The notes beneath the pieces are model-generated. The model had not been told where the DNA came from, did no database searches, and saw only the letters and a program-made list of their open reading frames with translations. A program made the translations under genes and the position numbers. A DNA stretch of 39,703 nucleotides, taken from NCBI GenBank assembly GCA_020428105.1, contig JAGQNK010000022.1:1-39703 (forward strand). Reading direction: 5' to 3'. This DNA comes from Candidatus Saccharimonadota bacterium (lineage in GTDB: Bacteria; Patescibacteriota; Saccharimonadia; Saccharimonadales; JAGQNK01). Shown here piece by piece: positions 32,656 through 39,703 of the stretch. How positions within the stretch are numbered: the stretch's first letter is position 1; the number at the start of each line of letters is the position of its first letter.

Positions 32656-33771
32656 CTACTTAGTACTTGATTTGACAGGTAGACCATTTTCTAGATATTT
32701 ACGGCTATTCAAATAATCCAACAGTACAACTCTTAGACAGCCTGCTACCGGAATTGCTACCAGACCGCCGAGTATGCCACCAAAACTAACACCGATAATC
32801 ACTGATATAAATACCAGTAGCGGTGACATGTTGGTTGAGTTGGCCTGGATAGTTGGCTGTATGACGTAATTTTCTATCTGTTGGTACAATATGTAGTACC
32901 CCAAGATTATCAGCGCATCTATTGGTGAAGTAAATAGCGCAACCGCAGTAACTATGGTGGCACCAATAAAATGCCCTACCATTGGAATAAGCCCACAAAC
33001 AAACACCACTACCATAAGGGCAATCGGGTAACTGATCTCTAGCACAAACAACGGTACCAATATTAAAATAGCTGCAGTTGCTGCCAAAAGTACTTGTCCA
33101 TTGACATAGCCACGCACAACCTTGTACATATCACCAATCAGAAAATCTACGTGTTCACGCTCCTCTACTGGCACGAGTTTACGAAAGATCTGTAGCCAAA
33201 GCGGGCCTTCTACCAAAATCATAAATGTCAGCACTAAGACAGTAAGAGTAGAAAATGCACTACCACCGACTTTTGACGCCGTCGTAAGGGCCTTGCCACC
33301 CGCACCTTGGAGCTTGTCGTCTAGCTCTTCAGAAAATGTATCAACGTGCTGTTCCAGATGGTTCCGTCGAATAAATTGACCTAGGCTACTGTTCTCATCT
33401 CTGAGATCGTCAACTAACTCTGGAGCTGCTCCGATAAAGCTACTCGTCTGTCTGACCAAAGGCGGGACAATACTAGCCAAAAATCCGCCCAAAAGGGCTA
33501 CGATTATTACAAATGAAACTCCAGTACCTAGACTACGGTTGCCACGCATCTTGCCTGGCAACTTAATAGCAATCCAATTTACTGGCGCATTCAAAGCCAG
33601 GGCCAAAAATATGGCAATAAATATAAGAGTCAAAGCATGTGCTGCCTGACGGACGGCAACCAGTGCCAAAAATGATGCCACTACAAGTATAATGACACGC
33701 AATACCGTGCGATTTGACACAGTTAGTTCAATTTGTGCGTGTTTTTCTTTCTTCAGCCAATCTAACATCAT
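32656..33771 (-). CDS. AI-2E family (PerM-like) permease
   Basis: A 371-residue membrane protein with about eight helices. The family pattern is clear: RVIILVVASFLALVAVRQA, LIFIAIFLALALNAPVNWIA, a central soluble part with the LRDENSSLGQFI region, then ILVPLFVLEISYPIALMVVV, GLIPMVGHFIGATIVTAVALF and the end GGILGGLVAIPVAGCLRVVLLDYL. Members export signals or ions; the substrate is unknown here. GAGGAAAG lies before the ATG. It is the last gene of the minus-strand envelope cluster, 24 nt after a GT4 gene. Confidence 0.9.
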   Translation of the reverse strand: MMLDWLKKEKHAQIELTVSNRTVLRVIILVVASFLALVAVRQAAHALTLIFIAIFLALALNAPVNWIAIKLPGKMRGNRSLGTGVSFVIIVALLGGFLASIVPPLVRQTSSFIGAAPELVDDLRDENSSLGQFIRRNHLEQHVDTFSEELDDKLQGAGGKALTTASKVGGSAFSTLTVLVLTFMILVEGPLWLQIFRKLVPVEEREHVDFLIGDMYKVVRGYVNGQVLLAATAAILILVPLFVLEISYPIALMVVVFVCGLIPMVGHFIGATIVTAVALFTSPIDALIILGYYILYQQIENYVIQPTIQANSTNMSPLLVFISVIIGVSFGGILGGLVAIPVAGCLRVVLLDYLNSRKYLENGLPVKSSTK

Positions 33772-33795
33772 ACTTTCCTCATCTACTGTAGGTAA

Positions 33796-34932
33796 TTATC
33801 TCATTTTAAATTTTGATTTCAACGCCTGCTGATAAACCTTAAGTATTTGTTTGCCGACATTTTCTACATCATACTGTTTGGCGCGTTGAGCCTGCCACTT
33901 CTTTGCACTTTTGCGGGCATTCTTGCTTGATATGAATTCCTTCAATAAGTCTGCAAATTCTGTGGTCTTGGTCGGATCAATTAACTGATCTCCGTGACCA
34001 GTCATCACAGTTCTATACCCTGTATTGTCACCGGCAATCACAACATCTGCACCCGCAGCCATAGCCTCTACTAGTACAATTCCGAAGCTCTCACCACCTA
34101 TACTTGGCAATACAGCGATATCTGCAGATGCAAGAATATCGGGTTTGTCCTCTTCGGAAACATAACCAACGAATTTGACCAGCTTAGTTAATCTATTGTC
34201 TCGAACAAACTTCTGCAAGCTCGACAACAAAGGGCCCTTGCCAGCAATGATGACATGAACGTCCTTCAACGCTTTTTGTTTTTTTAGCTCCCTTAAAGCC
34301 ATTAGCAAATACATACAGCCTTTGCGTTCCACTAACCTACCAAGATACACAATAGTAAGCTTACCATCTGATCGTTGCCAGATCTTCTTGCCACGATAGA
34401 ATCTCCGTACGTCCACTGCATTGGGTACTACACTACTCACCTGACCAAAGTATGACAAGGCAAACTCTGCTGCAGGCTTCGATACGCTCAGCACGCGATC
34501 AAATCTTTTCCTAGAACCATACAATATGATAGACAGCAATCTCGTAGCTAGTGATTCTAGCCTGGAGTATGGCAGTATATGAAAAGTGCCGATGATCGCC
34601 GTGTTCTTTGGCGCACATTTTATAACACGACCAGCCAAAAATGGACTGTACGGCATCTGGACATGCAATACATCAAAATGCTGCTCCAATAGTAACTGCT
34701 TAATCTTTCGGCGACTTGCAGGCAAGGGCGTGGTCATATAGTTCTGATTAAAACGTACTCCCATATTTCGACTCAGGCTATGAATATTTGAAATATCGGT
34801 CCGGTTTGTTTGACCAGTAATATAATGCACTTCGTGACCGGTATTTGACAACCATTGCCCCAGAGTTAGAACATACTGCTGAACTCCGTCGGTTTTGTCC
34901 AAACTATCGTCTAGTACAAAGCCAATTTTCAT
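33796..34932 (-). CDS. Family 4 glycosyltransferase
   Basis: A 378-residue GT-B enzyme. The N-terminal half starts KIGFVLDDSLDKTDGVQQYVLTLGQWL and contains FDVLHVQMPYSPF. The C-terminal half has TIVYLGRLVERKGCMYLLMAL, VIIAGKGPLLSSL, VKFVGYVSEEDKPDILASAD and the E-x7-E motif GGESFGIVLVEAM. It likely transfers a sugar from a nucleotide donor onto a glycolipid or polysaccharide. Its ATG overlaps the stop of the next GT4 gene (ATGA), so the pair probably acts in sequence. Confidence 0.93.
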   Translation of the reverse strand: MKIGFVLDDSLDKTDGVQQYVLTLGQWLSNTGHEVHYITGQTNRTDISNIHSLSRNMGVRFNQNYMTTPLPASRRKIKQLLLEQHFDVLHVQMPYSPFLAGRVIKCAPKNTAIIGTFHILPYSRLESLATRLLSIILYGSRKRFDRVLSVSKPAAEFALSYFGQVSSVVPNAVDVRRFYRGKKIWQRSDGKLTIVYLGRLVERKGCMYLLMALRELKKQKALKDVHVIIAGKGPLLSSLQKFVRDNRLTKLVKFVGYVSEEDKPDILASADIAVLPSIGGESFGIVLVEAMAAGADVVIAGDNTGYRTVMTGHGDQLIDPTKTTEFADLLKEFISSKNARKSAKKWQAQRAKQYDVENVGKQILKVYQQALKSKFKMR

Positions 34933-36038
34933 GACTGCATTACAAACTGTTTATAAATAGATTCATATTGGTCAACGATTGTAGCATACTCAAATTGCTT
35001 GACGTAATTCGTAGCCCACTTTCGCCAAAGAGCGGCAAGCTCTTTGTCATATAACATCAACGCCAATCGCCTTGCAAACTGGTCGGTATCCGTCGGCTCA
35101 ATCAAGGATATAAGACCACGACCCTGCATAACCGACACATAGCCTGGATTATTAGCAGCGACAGTTGGCGTGCCACAAGCCATAGCCTCAAGGAGCACAA
35201 TCCCAAAACTTTCGCCATATATTGCCGGAGAACAGAACACGCTCGCCTCACGAAGCAGACGAATCTTTTCAGATTCTTCTACATATCCCAAAAACTCCAC
35301 ATTGCCCAAATTTCGAAGCCGAACTTGGTTTTCTAGCTTTTCACGATCTGGACCATTGCCTGCTATAAGTAATCTACAATCCGCATCACCTAGTCGTGCA
35401 AAAGCATCGATCAAGTGATTGACCCCCTTACGTCGCTCGAGCCTACCGATGTATAAAATCGTCTTATCTGATGGCTTTCCAGCTCGAAGAGGTCTATATT
35501 TCTTTAGATTTACCCCATTTGGAATTATCTTGATACTCTGGTCAGTGAGACTCCGCACATATTGAGCAGCTGGTTCCGATACGGCCGTCAAAGCATCAAA
35601 TGATTTCAGGATAGATTTGGTATATGGCGTGATAACTTTTTCGATGGTTTTAGTCATCACACCGTCAGGCATACGAGCATGAAATGTAGCAATATTAATG
35701 CTTTTGCTTTTGCTCAATAATTGTCGCGACAGCATCGGTACCCACGGCTCATGAAAGTGAAGAATATCAAATCTGTATTCATCGATAATTCTTTCTAGTT
35801 CTTCCGGGTTTACACTGGCAGAAATCTGAGCAGTGGTAGAGAAGGGGGATCGTACATCGGTGCCTGCACCAACCAAGATTGTATTCTTGGGTGGATTATC
35901 TCGCACAGCACGTGACCTTGGAGTGATAATATATGCTTCGTGACCACGTTTCTTTAATTCTACCTGCGTAGCCATCACGCATTCTTGAACACCGCCACCT
36001 AAGCCTATGTTGTATGGACAAACTAAACCAATCTTCAT
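34929..36038 (-). CDS. Family 4 glycosyltransferase (PimA-like)
   Basis: A 369-residue GT-B enzyme. It begins KIGLVCPYNIGLGGGVQECVMATQVELKKRGHEAYIITP, close to phosphatidylinositol mannosyltransferase PimA/PimB-type enzymes, with FDILHFHEPWVPMLSRQLL and, in the C-terminal half, ILYIGRLERRKGVNHLIDAF, LLIAGNGPDREKLE and the E-x7-E motif GESFGIVLLEAM. PimA-like assignment is by overall resemblance only. It is translationally coupled to the following GT4 gene. Confidence 0.93.
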   Translation of the reverse strand: MKIGLVCPYNIGLGGGVQECVMATQVELKKRGHEAYIITPRSRAVRDNPPKNTILVGAGTDVRSPFSTTAQISASVNPEELERIIDEYRFDILHFHEPWVPMLSRQLLSKSKSINIATFHARMPDGVMTKTIEKVITPYTKSILKSFDALTAVSEPAAQYVRSLTDQSIKIIPNGVNLKKYRPLRAGKPSDKTILYIGRLERRKGVNHLIDAFARLGDADCRLLIAGNGPDREKLENQVRLRNLGNVEFLGYVEESEKIRLLREASVFCSPAIYGESFGIVLLEAMACGTPTVAANNPGYVSVMQGRGLISLIEPTDTDQFARRLALMLYDKELAALWRKWATNYVKQFEYATIVDQYESIYKQFVMQS

Positions 36039-36093
36039 CTACAATACCAGCAAATTGAAACAAACATTATCAGGTATTATAGCAAATCCTGCT

Positions 36094-37023
36094 TTAGCTC
36101 TTATTCAAGAGTGTGCGTAACTTAGCGGGAATGAGCGGTGCTGCAGATTTCATATCTGCAACAACGCTTGGCGCATGGCCATCCATCCTAGAACGGTACT
36201 CCGTAAAATCACCAAAAATTACACGCATGTGTTGCTCTACTGTATGATTGTCGAAGTACCTGTCTGCCTGAACAGTTACATGATGAAGTGGCAGGTCTAT
36301 ACGCTTCTGACAGTTATCCAGCTTGAGAAACTCGGATGTCGTAAACATATGTGTACGAACATCGTTCGCATGCCAAAGCTGAACCTCGAAATCCATAACC
36401 TTTTTAAAGTCCGCATCATCTACGTCCTTGAACTTATCCTTAGCATTATGTGTCCTTGCGTATGCTATACGCAATACCAGTGGATGCAACAATACATTGC
36501 GAAAGAAAATCGCCGGCAAGCGAAATGACACGGTTTTGGCGGCGAGTTTGTAAAACATCATGCGAGTACGACTGAATGTAAAATCTTGATAATGCGAGAA
36601 ACCAACCACGCTGATTAATGTATCCACGCGTCCGACAAGGTCGGGGTACCGTTGTAACATACGAGTTACCACCACAAACCCAAAAGACAGACCAACAATC
36701 GTCACGCGCTTGCGTTTATATCGCAACTTGATAAAAGCAGCTAGGTAGTCTGCTAGGGTATCGATATTGGGCTTCTCACCAATCTTGTACAAACTTTCCA
36801 TGCCACCAAAGCCGGGTAAATCTGGCATCGTTACAGCACCATATTTGTTCAAATCCTGCACAACTCCCCACCACCTCTCTAGTGAAGAGTGATGTCCGTA
36901 CACAAATAAAATTTCTTTTTTCTTATTTTTGGACGACGGAAGTCGTAACATACGACCCTGCAAACCATTCATTTCCAGGGGTACAATAAAATCAGCGACA
37001 TTGCGCTCTTGTCTTTTTGCCAT
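36094..37023 (-). CDS. Alpha/beta hydrolase
   Basis: A 309-residue hydrolase. ILFVYGHHSSLERWWGVVQDL is the oxyanion strand region, TMPDLPGFGGME follows, and GLSFG holds the nucleophile S113. A late Asp (VQADRYFDN) and His (DGHAPSVVAD) complete a likely triad. Substrate unknown. The ATG at 37023 (MAKRQERN) fits the domain start; an in-frame ATG at 37050 would add nine residues and cannot be excluded. It lies 49 nt after the VanY-like gene and 55 nt before the PimA-like gene, in the same cluster. Confidence 0.85.
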   Translation of the reverse strand: MAKRQERNVADFIVPLEMNGLQGRMLRLPSSKNKKKEILFVYGHHSSLERWWGVVQDLNKYGAVTMPDLPGFGGMESLYKIGEKPNIDTLADYLAAFIKLRYKRKRVTIVGLSFGFVVVTRMLQRYPDLVGRVDTLISVVGFSHYQDFTFSRTRMMFYKLAAKTVSFRLPAIFFRNVLLHPLVLRIAYARTHNAKDKFKDVDDADFKKVMDFEVQLWHANDVRTHMFTTSEFLKLDNCQKRIDLPLHHVTVQADRYFDNHTVEQHMRVIFGDFTEYRSRMDGHAPSVVADMKSAAPLIPAKLRTLLNKS

Positions 37024-37072
37024 TATGCTATGAACTTTAGAGCAAAACACCTACTCTAGGCAAGCATTAGCA

Positions 37073-37939
37073 TCAATTCACTACTAGCTCTTTACCAACC
37101 CAGACGTATTCCCAAGGCTCTGGCTCTGGTCCTTGAGAGCCAGCTCCATCAGGATAACTTGGTATCCAACCAGTTATTTTGGCATTATAGTAATTATCTT
37201 TACTAATCCAGTCGAAACACTTGCTTGAAAGAAAAGCACTACTACCATCTTCACACCAAAGGTCAATTGTGTATCCAGTGTGGTGTCTAGAATAGCCAGG
37301 TACCGCCGCCTGGCTGAGTATTGTATTGATCTTTGCGTCTGCATCTCCGGATACGATCTGACTTGTTGTTACACCAAGAGACTTAAGTCGCCCCATAAAC
37401 AAGTTTCTCTGGTATTCAGGCGATCGATACGCAGAAATAAGTGTCAACGGAATAGAGTCTCGTCTTGCTGCTGCTTTAAGATCACGCCATGCGATCGCTG
37501 CTAGTGGCTGAAGCAAATCATCATTCTCTAGACGTGGTTCATTAATCTTTTCAATCGATGTCTCCGGAATACTAGTCATCACATATCCACGTTCTTCAGC
37601 CAGCTTTCTAATCCGCGCATCCGCAACACTATCGCCAGTTATGTATGGCGGCTCCAAGAACAATTGAGTATTTGGATACTTCACCGAGCGAGCAAGTTCT
37701 TTGAACTGTTCCCCTGTAAATTTCATAACAGCACCGGTATTCGGTACAGTACTGCTCGGTAGATTACGCTGTTCATTATTCGATGGCTTTGTAACATTCT
37801 GACGACTATCGCGAGACATGAACTGAGTCACTAATACAAATATCACAAGCGCACACCCGATAAGCAAAAGCCACTTTCTGCGATGTTTCACTCTTTTGCT
37901 TGATCGTTTATTAAATTGACGCATGTCCACAACAGGCAT
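37073..37939 (-). CDS. Membrane-anchored VanY-like (M15B) peptidase with altered zinc motif
   Basis: A 288-residue protein with one membrane helix (about residues 24-40), then an extracytoplasmic linker and a VanY/DacB-like D-Ala-D-Ala or LD-carboxypeptidase domain: LISAYRSPEYQRNLF, SRHHTGYTIDLWC (zinc ligands His and Asp) and PEPWEYVWVG. In VanY-type enzymes the last motif is EPWH with His as third zinc ligand; here Glu takes its place. It should trim peptidoglycan stem peptides if active. The open frame extends 66 codons further upstream but runs through tRNA-Gln on the other strand, so I chose M at 37939; M at 37945 or 37924 are alternatives. Confidence 0.85.
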   Translation of the reverse strand: MPVVDMRQFNKRSSKRVKHRRKWLLLIGCALVIFVLVTQFMSRDSRQNVTKPSNNEQRNLPSSTVPNTGAVMKFTGEQFKELARSVKYPNTQLFLEPPYITGDSVADARIRKLAEERGYVMTSIPETSIEKINEPRLENDDLLQPLAAIAWRDLKAAARRDSIPLTLISAYRSPEYQRNLFMGRLKSLGVTTSQIVSGDADAKINTILSQAAVPGYSRHHTGYTIDLWCEDGSSAFLSSKCFDWISKDNYYNAKITGWIPSYPDGAGSQGPEPEPWEYVWVGKELVVN

Positions 37940-37948
37940 AACCATTTC

Positions 37949-37954
37949 AGTATA
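37949..37954 (-). promoter_or_regulatory. -10 box of the VanY-like gene
   Basis: TATACT on the minus strand ends 9 nt before the chosen ATG at 37939 (3 nt before an alternative ATG at 37945). It probably drives the whole minus-strand cluster down to 32656. Confidence 0.5.
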
Positions 37955-38012
37955 CCGCAAAATTTGATTAACAGAGTAGATTGAGTTAAAATCAATGAGC
38001 AAAATCAAATAC

Positions 38013-38087
38013 TGGGACGTCGCCAAGTGGTAAGGCACATGGTTTTGGTCCATGCATTCGGGGGTTCGAATCCCTCCGTCCCAGCCA
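38013..38087 (+). tRNA. tRNA-Gln (TTG)
   Basis: A 75-nt cloverleaf including encoded CCA. The acceptor stem TGGGACG/CGTCCCA is fully paired, and the anticodon loop TTTTGGT gives anticodon TTG (Gln). A truncated reading frame begins immediately downstream. Confidence 0.97.
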
Positions 38088-38090
38088 TAA

Positions 38091-38357
38091 ACGAGATTAA
38101 TTCTTAGATTTTGTCGTATTAAAACTGATTTTCCAGACACCTACGTTGATTATTTTATAGGTTCTGAACTCAAAGAGGGCAAGAAAGCACCTTGGGTTGA
38201 GATACAACTGGAAAATATCGGACAAATCAAAGAACATACATGGGAAGAAATGTATAACTTTGCGATTAACTATCAGCTCCGCGATCCTCGTTTTGTGGTG
38301 GCGATACTGCTTCTTGCTAAGCAGAAAGATATGCTCAAAAAATACGAACTCATATAG
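38091..38357 (+). pseudogene. Truncated gene fragment directly after tRNA-Gln
   Basis: An 88-codon frame, open from 4 nt after the tRNA end to a TAG at 38357, encodes protein-like sequence (DFPDTYVDYFIGSELKEGKK, APWVEIQLENIGQIKEHTWE, RDPRFVVAILLLAKQKDM) but has no ATG, GTG or TTG until codon 54. The composition is that of a real C-terminus: mixed charged and aromatic residues, and an amphipathic helical end. I do not recognise the family. It reads as the 3' remnant of a gene cut at the tRNA, as expected at an integration or deletion junction. Confidence 0.55.
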
Positions 38358-38410
38358 TAACGTAAGCAAATAAAAACTGGTGCAGAATTTTGGAACATAT
38401 CACCAAATAT

Positions 38411-39703
38411 CTATAGTGGATATGGAACGTAATCTTGGGCACGAGCTGTGCCATTTTCAAAAGCTTCTTTCAGTTCACTAAGGCTATCAGCAAATTCAAA
38501 GAACTCTTTTACTTTTGATGGGTCAAGACCAGCATCTTTAGCCCACTGTTTAACTTGTTCAACGTTCTCACTAGATGCCATAATAGCAAATAATTGTTCT
38601 GGATGCGTCTCGAAATCAACATTACCCATTAACATGCTTCTGCCTGCGTCAGCATCTTCTTTTGACTCTGGCAAAACGACAAACACACAACCCGCAGGTA
38701 CCTCATAGCCTCCCTCAATCAATCCTGTATAGCTATCAAGCGTTGTTCGGATAGTTTCAGGCACTGTAACAGATACCTGTCCAGCCACATCATAGCTAGT
38801 TTCTATGCCGATACGATCAACAGATGATGACAATCCTTTTGAAGCAATAATTTCTTGAGAAGTAAAGATAGGTGCACCATGAAAACGTAGAGGTAATTCT
38901 GGCGGGCAGTTCTCTAGGATTTTGGCTGGTAGCTCACTAGCAACTCTCTGCCTGTATGCTATGTCTTCCTCGGATGTAGGTCGCATAAACTCAAGTCGTT
39001 GCTCATCATGCTGAATACCAAGTTCAGCACCTGCCGTAAGAGCCGTAACCCACTCAGCAGAAGGAGATTCGCTATATCGTTCCTCATACGCTTGTATTCT
39101 TCGTGGCACGACCACGTCTTGCAAATGCGTAAATCGCTCTCGTTTTGACCGCAAAGAACGCTCTAGTCGTGCTTTTGATTCCTCAAATTTTTGTTGAAAT
39201 TGCTCATTAACTGGATTTTCAGCTGTGCTGATTTGGTTCTCAATCTCTTGTAGTCTAGTATCCAGAGTCTCTCGCACACTCGCTTCCATAGTTTCACTTA
39301 TTGGCATACCGTAAACGGCGTGCGCGAAACCCTCCGCAAACGCCTCATGGTCTTTGTTGTCGCTGTGCCACTCATCAGTTTCGCGTCCGTACTTTGTTGG
39401 GCTTTCGTTGGCGGCAACGCGATGATAGGCTTCACCGGTTTTCGTTTGTCCGTCAAGAATGTGTCCAATTTCATGTACAAGCGTATATTCCAATGCACCG
39501 CCAGGTCGTTGTTCGTCAGGAAAACCGACAAGTTCCTCATCTCTGTACGCGCCACTTGCTTGCCGCATTTCGGCAATGCTCAGAAGCATTTTTCTCCCGT
39601 TTAGCAGTACCACATTTTCTTCGGCAACTGCCTTTGCGCCACCTTCTGCAACATCTTCGCCAATTTTAATATGCAGACCTGTAAAAATATCGGCAGCTTT
39701 ACC
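38411..39703 (-). CDS. Zinc-protease-like protein with unknown C-terminal domain (partial at window edge)
   Basis: The frame is open to the last base of the window, so the N-terminus is missing; 430 residues are visible. Near visible residues 70-125, LVHEIGHILDG (HExxH) is followed by KDHEAFAEGFAHAVYG, the zincin layout in which a downstream Glu provides a third metal ligand. A Lys/Arg/Glu-rich helical stretch (about 150-200) comes next. The last 160 residues form a separate domain (LRFHGAPIFTSQEIIASKGL, SYTGLIEGGYEVPAGCVFVVLP, AIMASSENVEQVKQWAKDAG) that I cannot name; HGAP followed by GLSSS faintly resembles an ADP-ribosyltransferase opening. It could be an effector, phage-related or surface protein. 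It converges with the fragment after tRNA-Gln. Confidence 0.65.
   Translation of the reverse strand, partial: GKAADIFTGLHIKIGEDVAEGGAKAVAEENVVLLNGRKMLLSIAEMRQASGAYRDEELVGFPDEQRPGGALEYTLVHEIGHILDGQTKTGEAYHRVAANESPTKYGRETDEWHSDNKDHEAFAEGFAHAVYGMPISETMEASVRETLDTRLQEIENQISTAENPVNEQFQQKFEESKARLERSLRSKRERFTHLQDVVVPRRIQAYEERYSESPSAEWVTALTAGAELGIQHDEQRLEFMRPTSEEDIAYRQRVASELPAKILENCPPELPLRFHGAPIFTSQEIIASKGLSSSVDRIGIETSYDVAGQVSVTVPETIRTTLDSYTGLIEGGYEVPAGCVFVVLPESKEDADAGRSMLMGNVDFETHPEQLFAIMASSENVEQVKQWAKDAGLDPSKVKEFFEFADSLSELKEAFENGTARAQDYVPYPL

Noticed and set aside
37940-38140. 66-codon N-terminal extension of the VanY-like frame
   Set aside because: It reads antisense through tRNA-Gln and past the -10 box at 37949-37954; the translated stretch is the tRNA complement, not protein.
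39298-39669. Antisense and alternative frames at the right end
   Set aside because: The minus-strand frame containing HEIGH is open to the window edge and has coherent domain motifs; the others show no protein-like features.
1-39703. UGA recoding as in Gracilibacteria or Absconditabacteria
   Set aside because: TGA ends several clear genes and both tRNA-Trp have anticodon CCA; no gene needs in-frame TGA.
1-39703. CRISPR array or insertion sequence
   Set aside because: No regularly spaced direct repeats, no transposase and no terminal inverted repeats were found.

Overview
The window looks like a chromosome segment from a member of the Candidate Phyla Radiation (Patescibacteria), most likely Candidatus Saccharibacteria (TM7). 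That is inference from gene content and style: small compact genes, a stripped set of informational proteins, lone biosynthetic enzymes, a CPR-style thymidylate locus and many membrane-anchored surface proteins. The standard code is used: TGA ends real genes (ABC ATPase, dcd, 2-isopropylmalate synthase) and both tRNA-Trp genes have anticodon CCA.

Layout. 1-1319: a membrane-anchored beta-helix surface protein (minus strand). 1595-4419: rpmG, then a MacB/LolD-type ABC ATPase and its permease. 4468-7236: two almost identical tRNA-Trp genes in the same orientation enclosing one anchored GH114-like hydrolase with Ig-like domains. 7360-8927: two unknown proteins and a LysM-Rpf lytic transglycosylase. 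9370-13396: a P-loop kinase, a YgjP-like metalloprotease, an orphan soluble histidine kinase and a membrane GT2. 13522-16317: secE-nusG-small protein-rplK-rplA. 16387-19986: HIT protein, then a thymidylate cassette (dcd and a Tmk-ThyX-ThyX fusion). 20011-21991: a divergent locus in which a lone 2-isopropylmalate synthase sits behind a leucine-rich leader peptide, and an unknown 133-aa protein sits behind its own leader ORF plus competing hairpins; the two promoters share a -35 element. 22140-23540: small protein, L10 leader, rplJ, rplL. 23715-32601: unknown CPR-type protein, CDP-alcohol transferase-like protein, dnaX, dnaB, a GT-C-like membrane protein, ybaB, recR, an NrnA-like phosphoesterase, cysS. 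32656-37939: a minus-strand envelope cluster (AI-2E family permease, two GT4 enzymes, alpha/beta hydrolase, VanY-like peptidase). 38013 to the end: tRNA-Gln, a truncated gene fragment starting just after it, and a zinc-protease gene that runs off the window.

How the genes work together. Translation and transcription (L33, L11, L1, L10, L7/L12, NusG, SecE, CysRS, tRNAs), replication and repair (DnaX, DnaB, RecR, YbaB) and dTMP supply (Dcd, ThyX, Tmk) form the housekeeping part. The rest concerns the cell surface: anchored hydrolases, peptidoglycan-cutting enzymes and glycosyltransferases, which would suit an epibiont living on another bacterium.

The most notable signals are (1) the divergent double-attenuator locus at 20460-20821; (2) a recurrent promoter layout placing a -10 box 6-10 nt before the start codon, implying leaderless mRNAs for many first genes; (3) the Tmk-ThyX-ThyX fusion with a well-spaced internal ribosome binding site; (4) loss of structural zinc cysteines in DnaX, RecR and L33; and (5) two tRNA-associated accessory spots.
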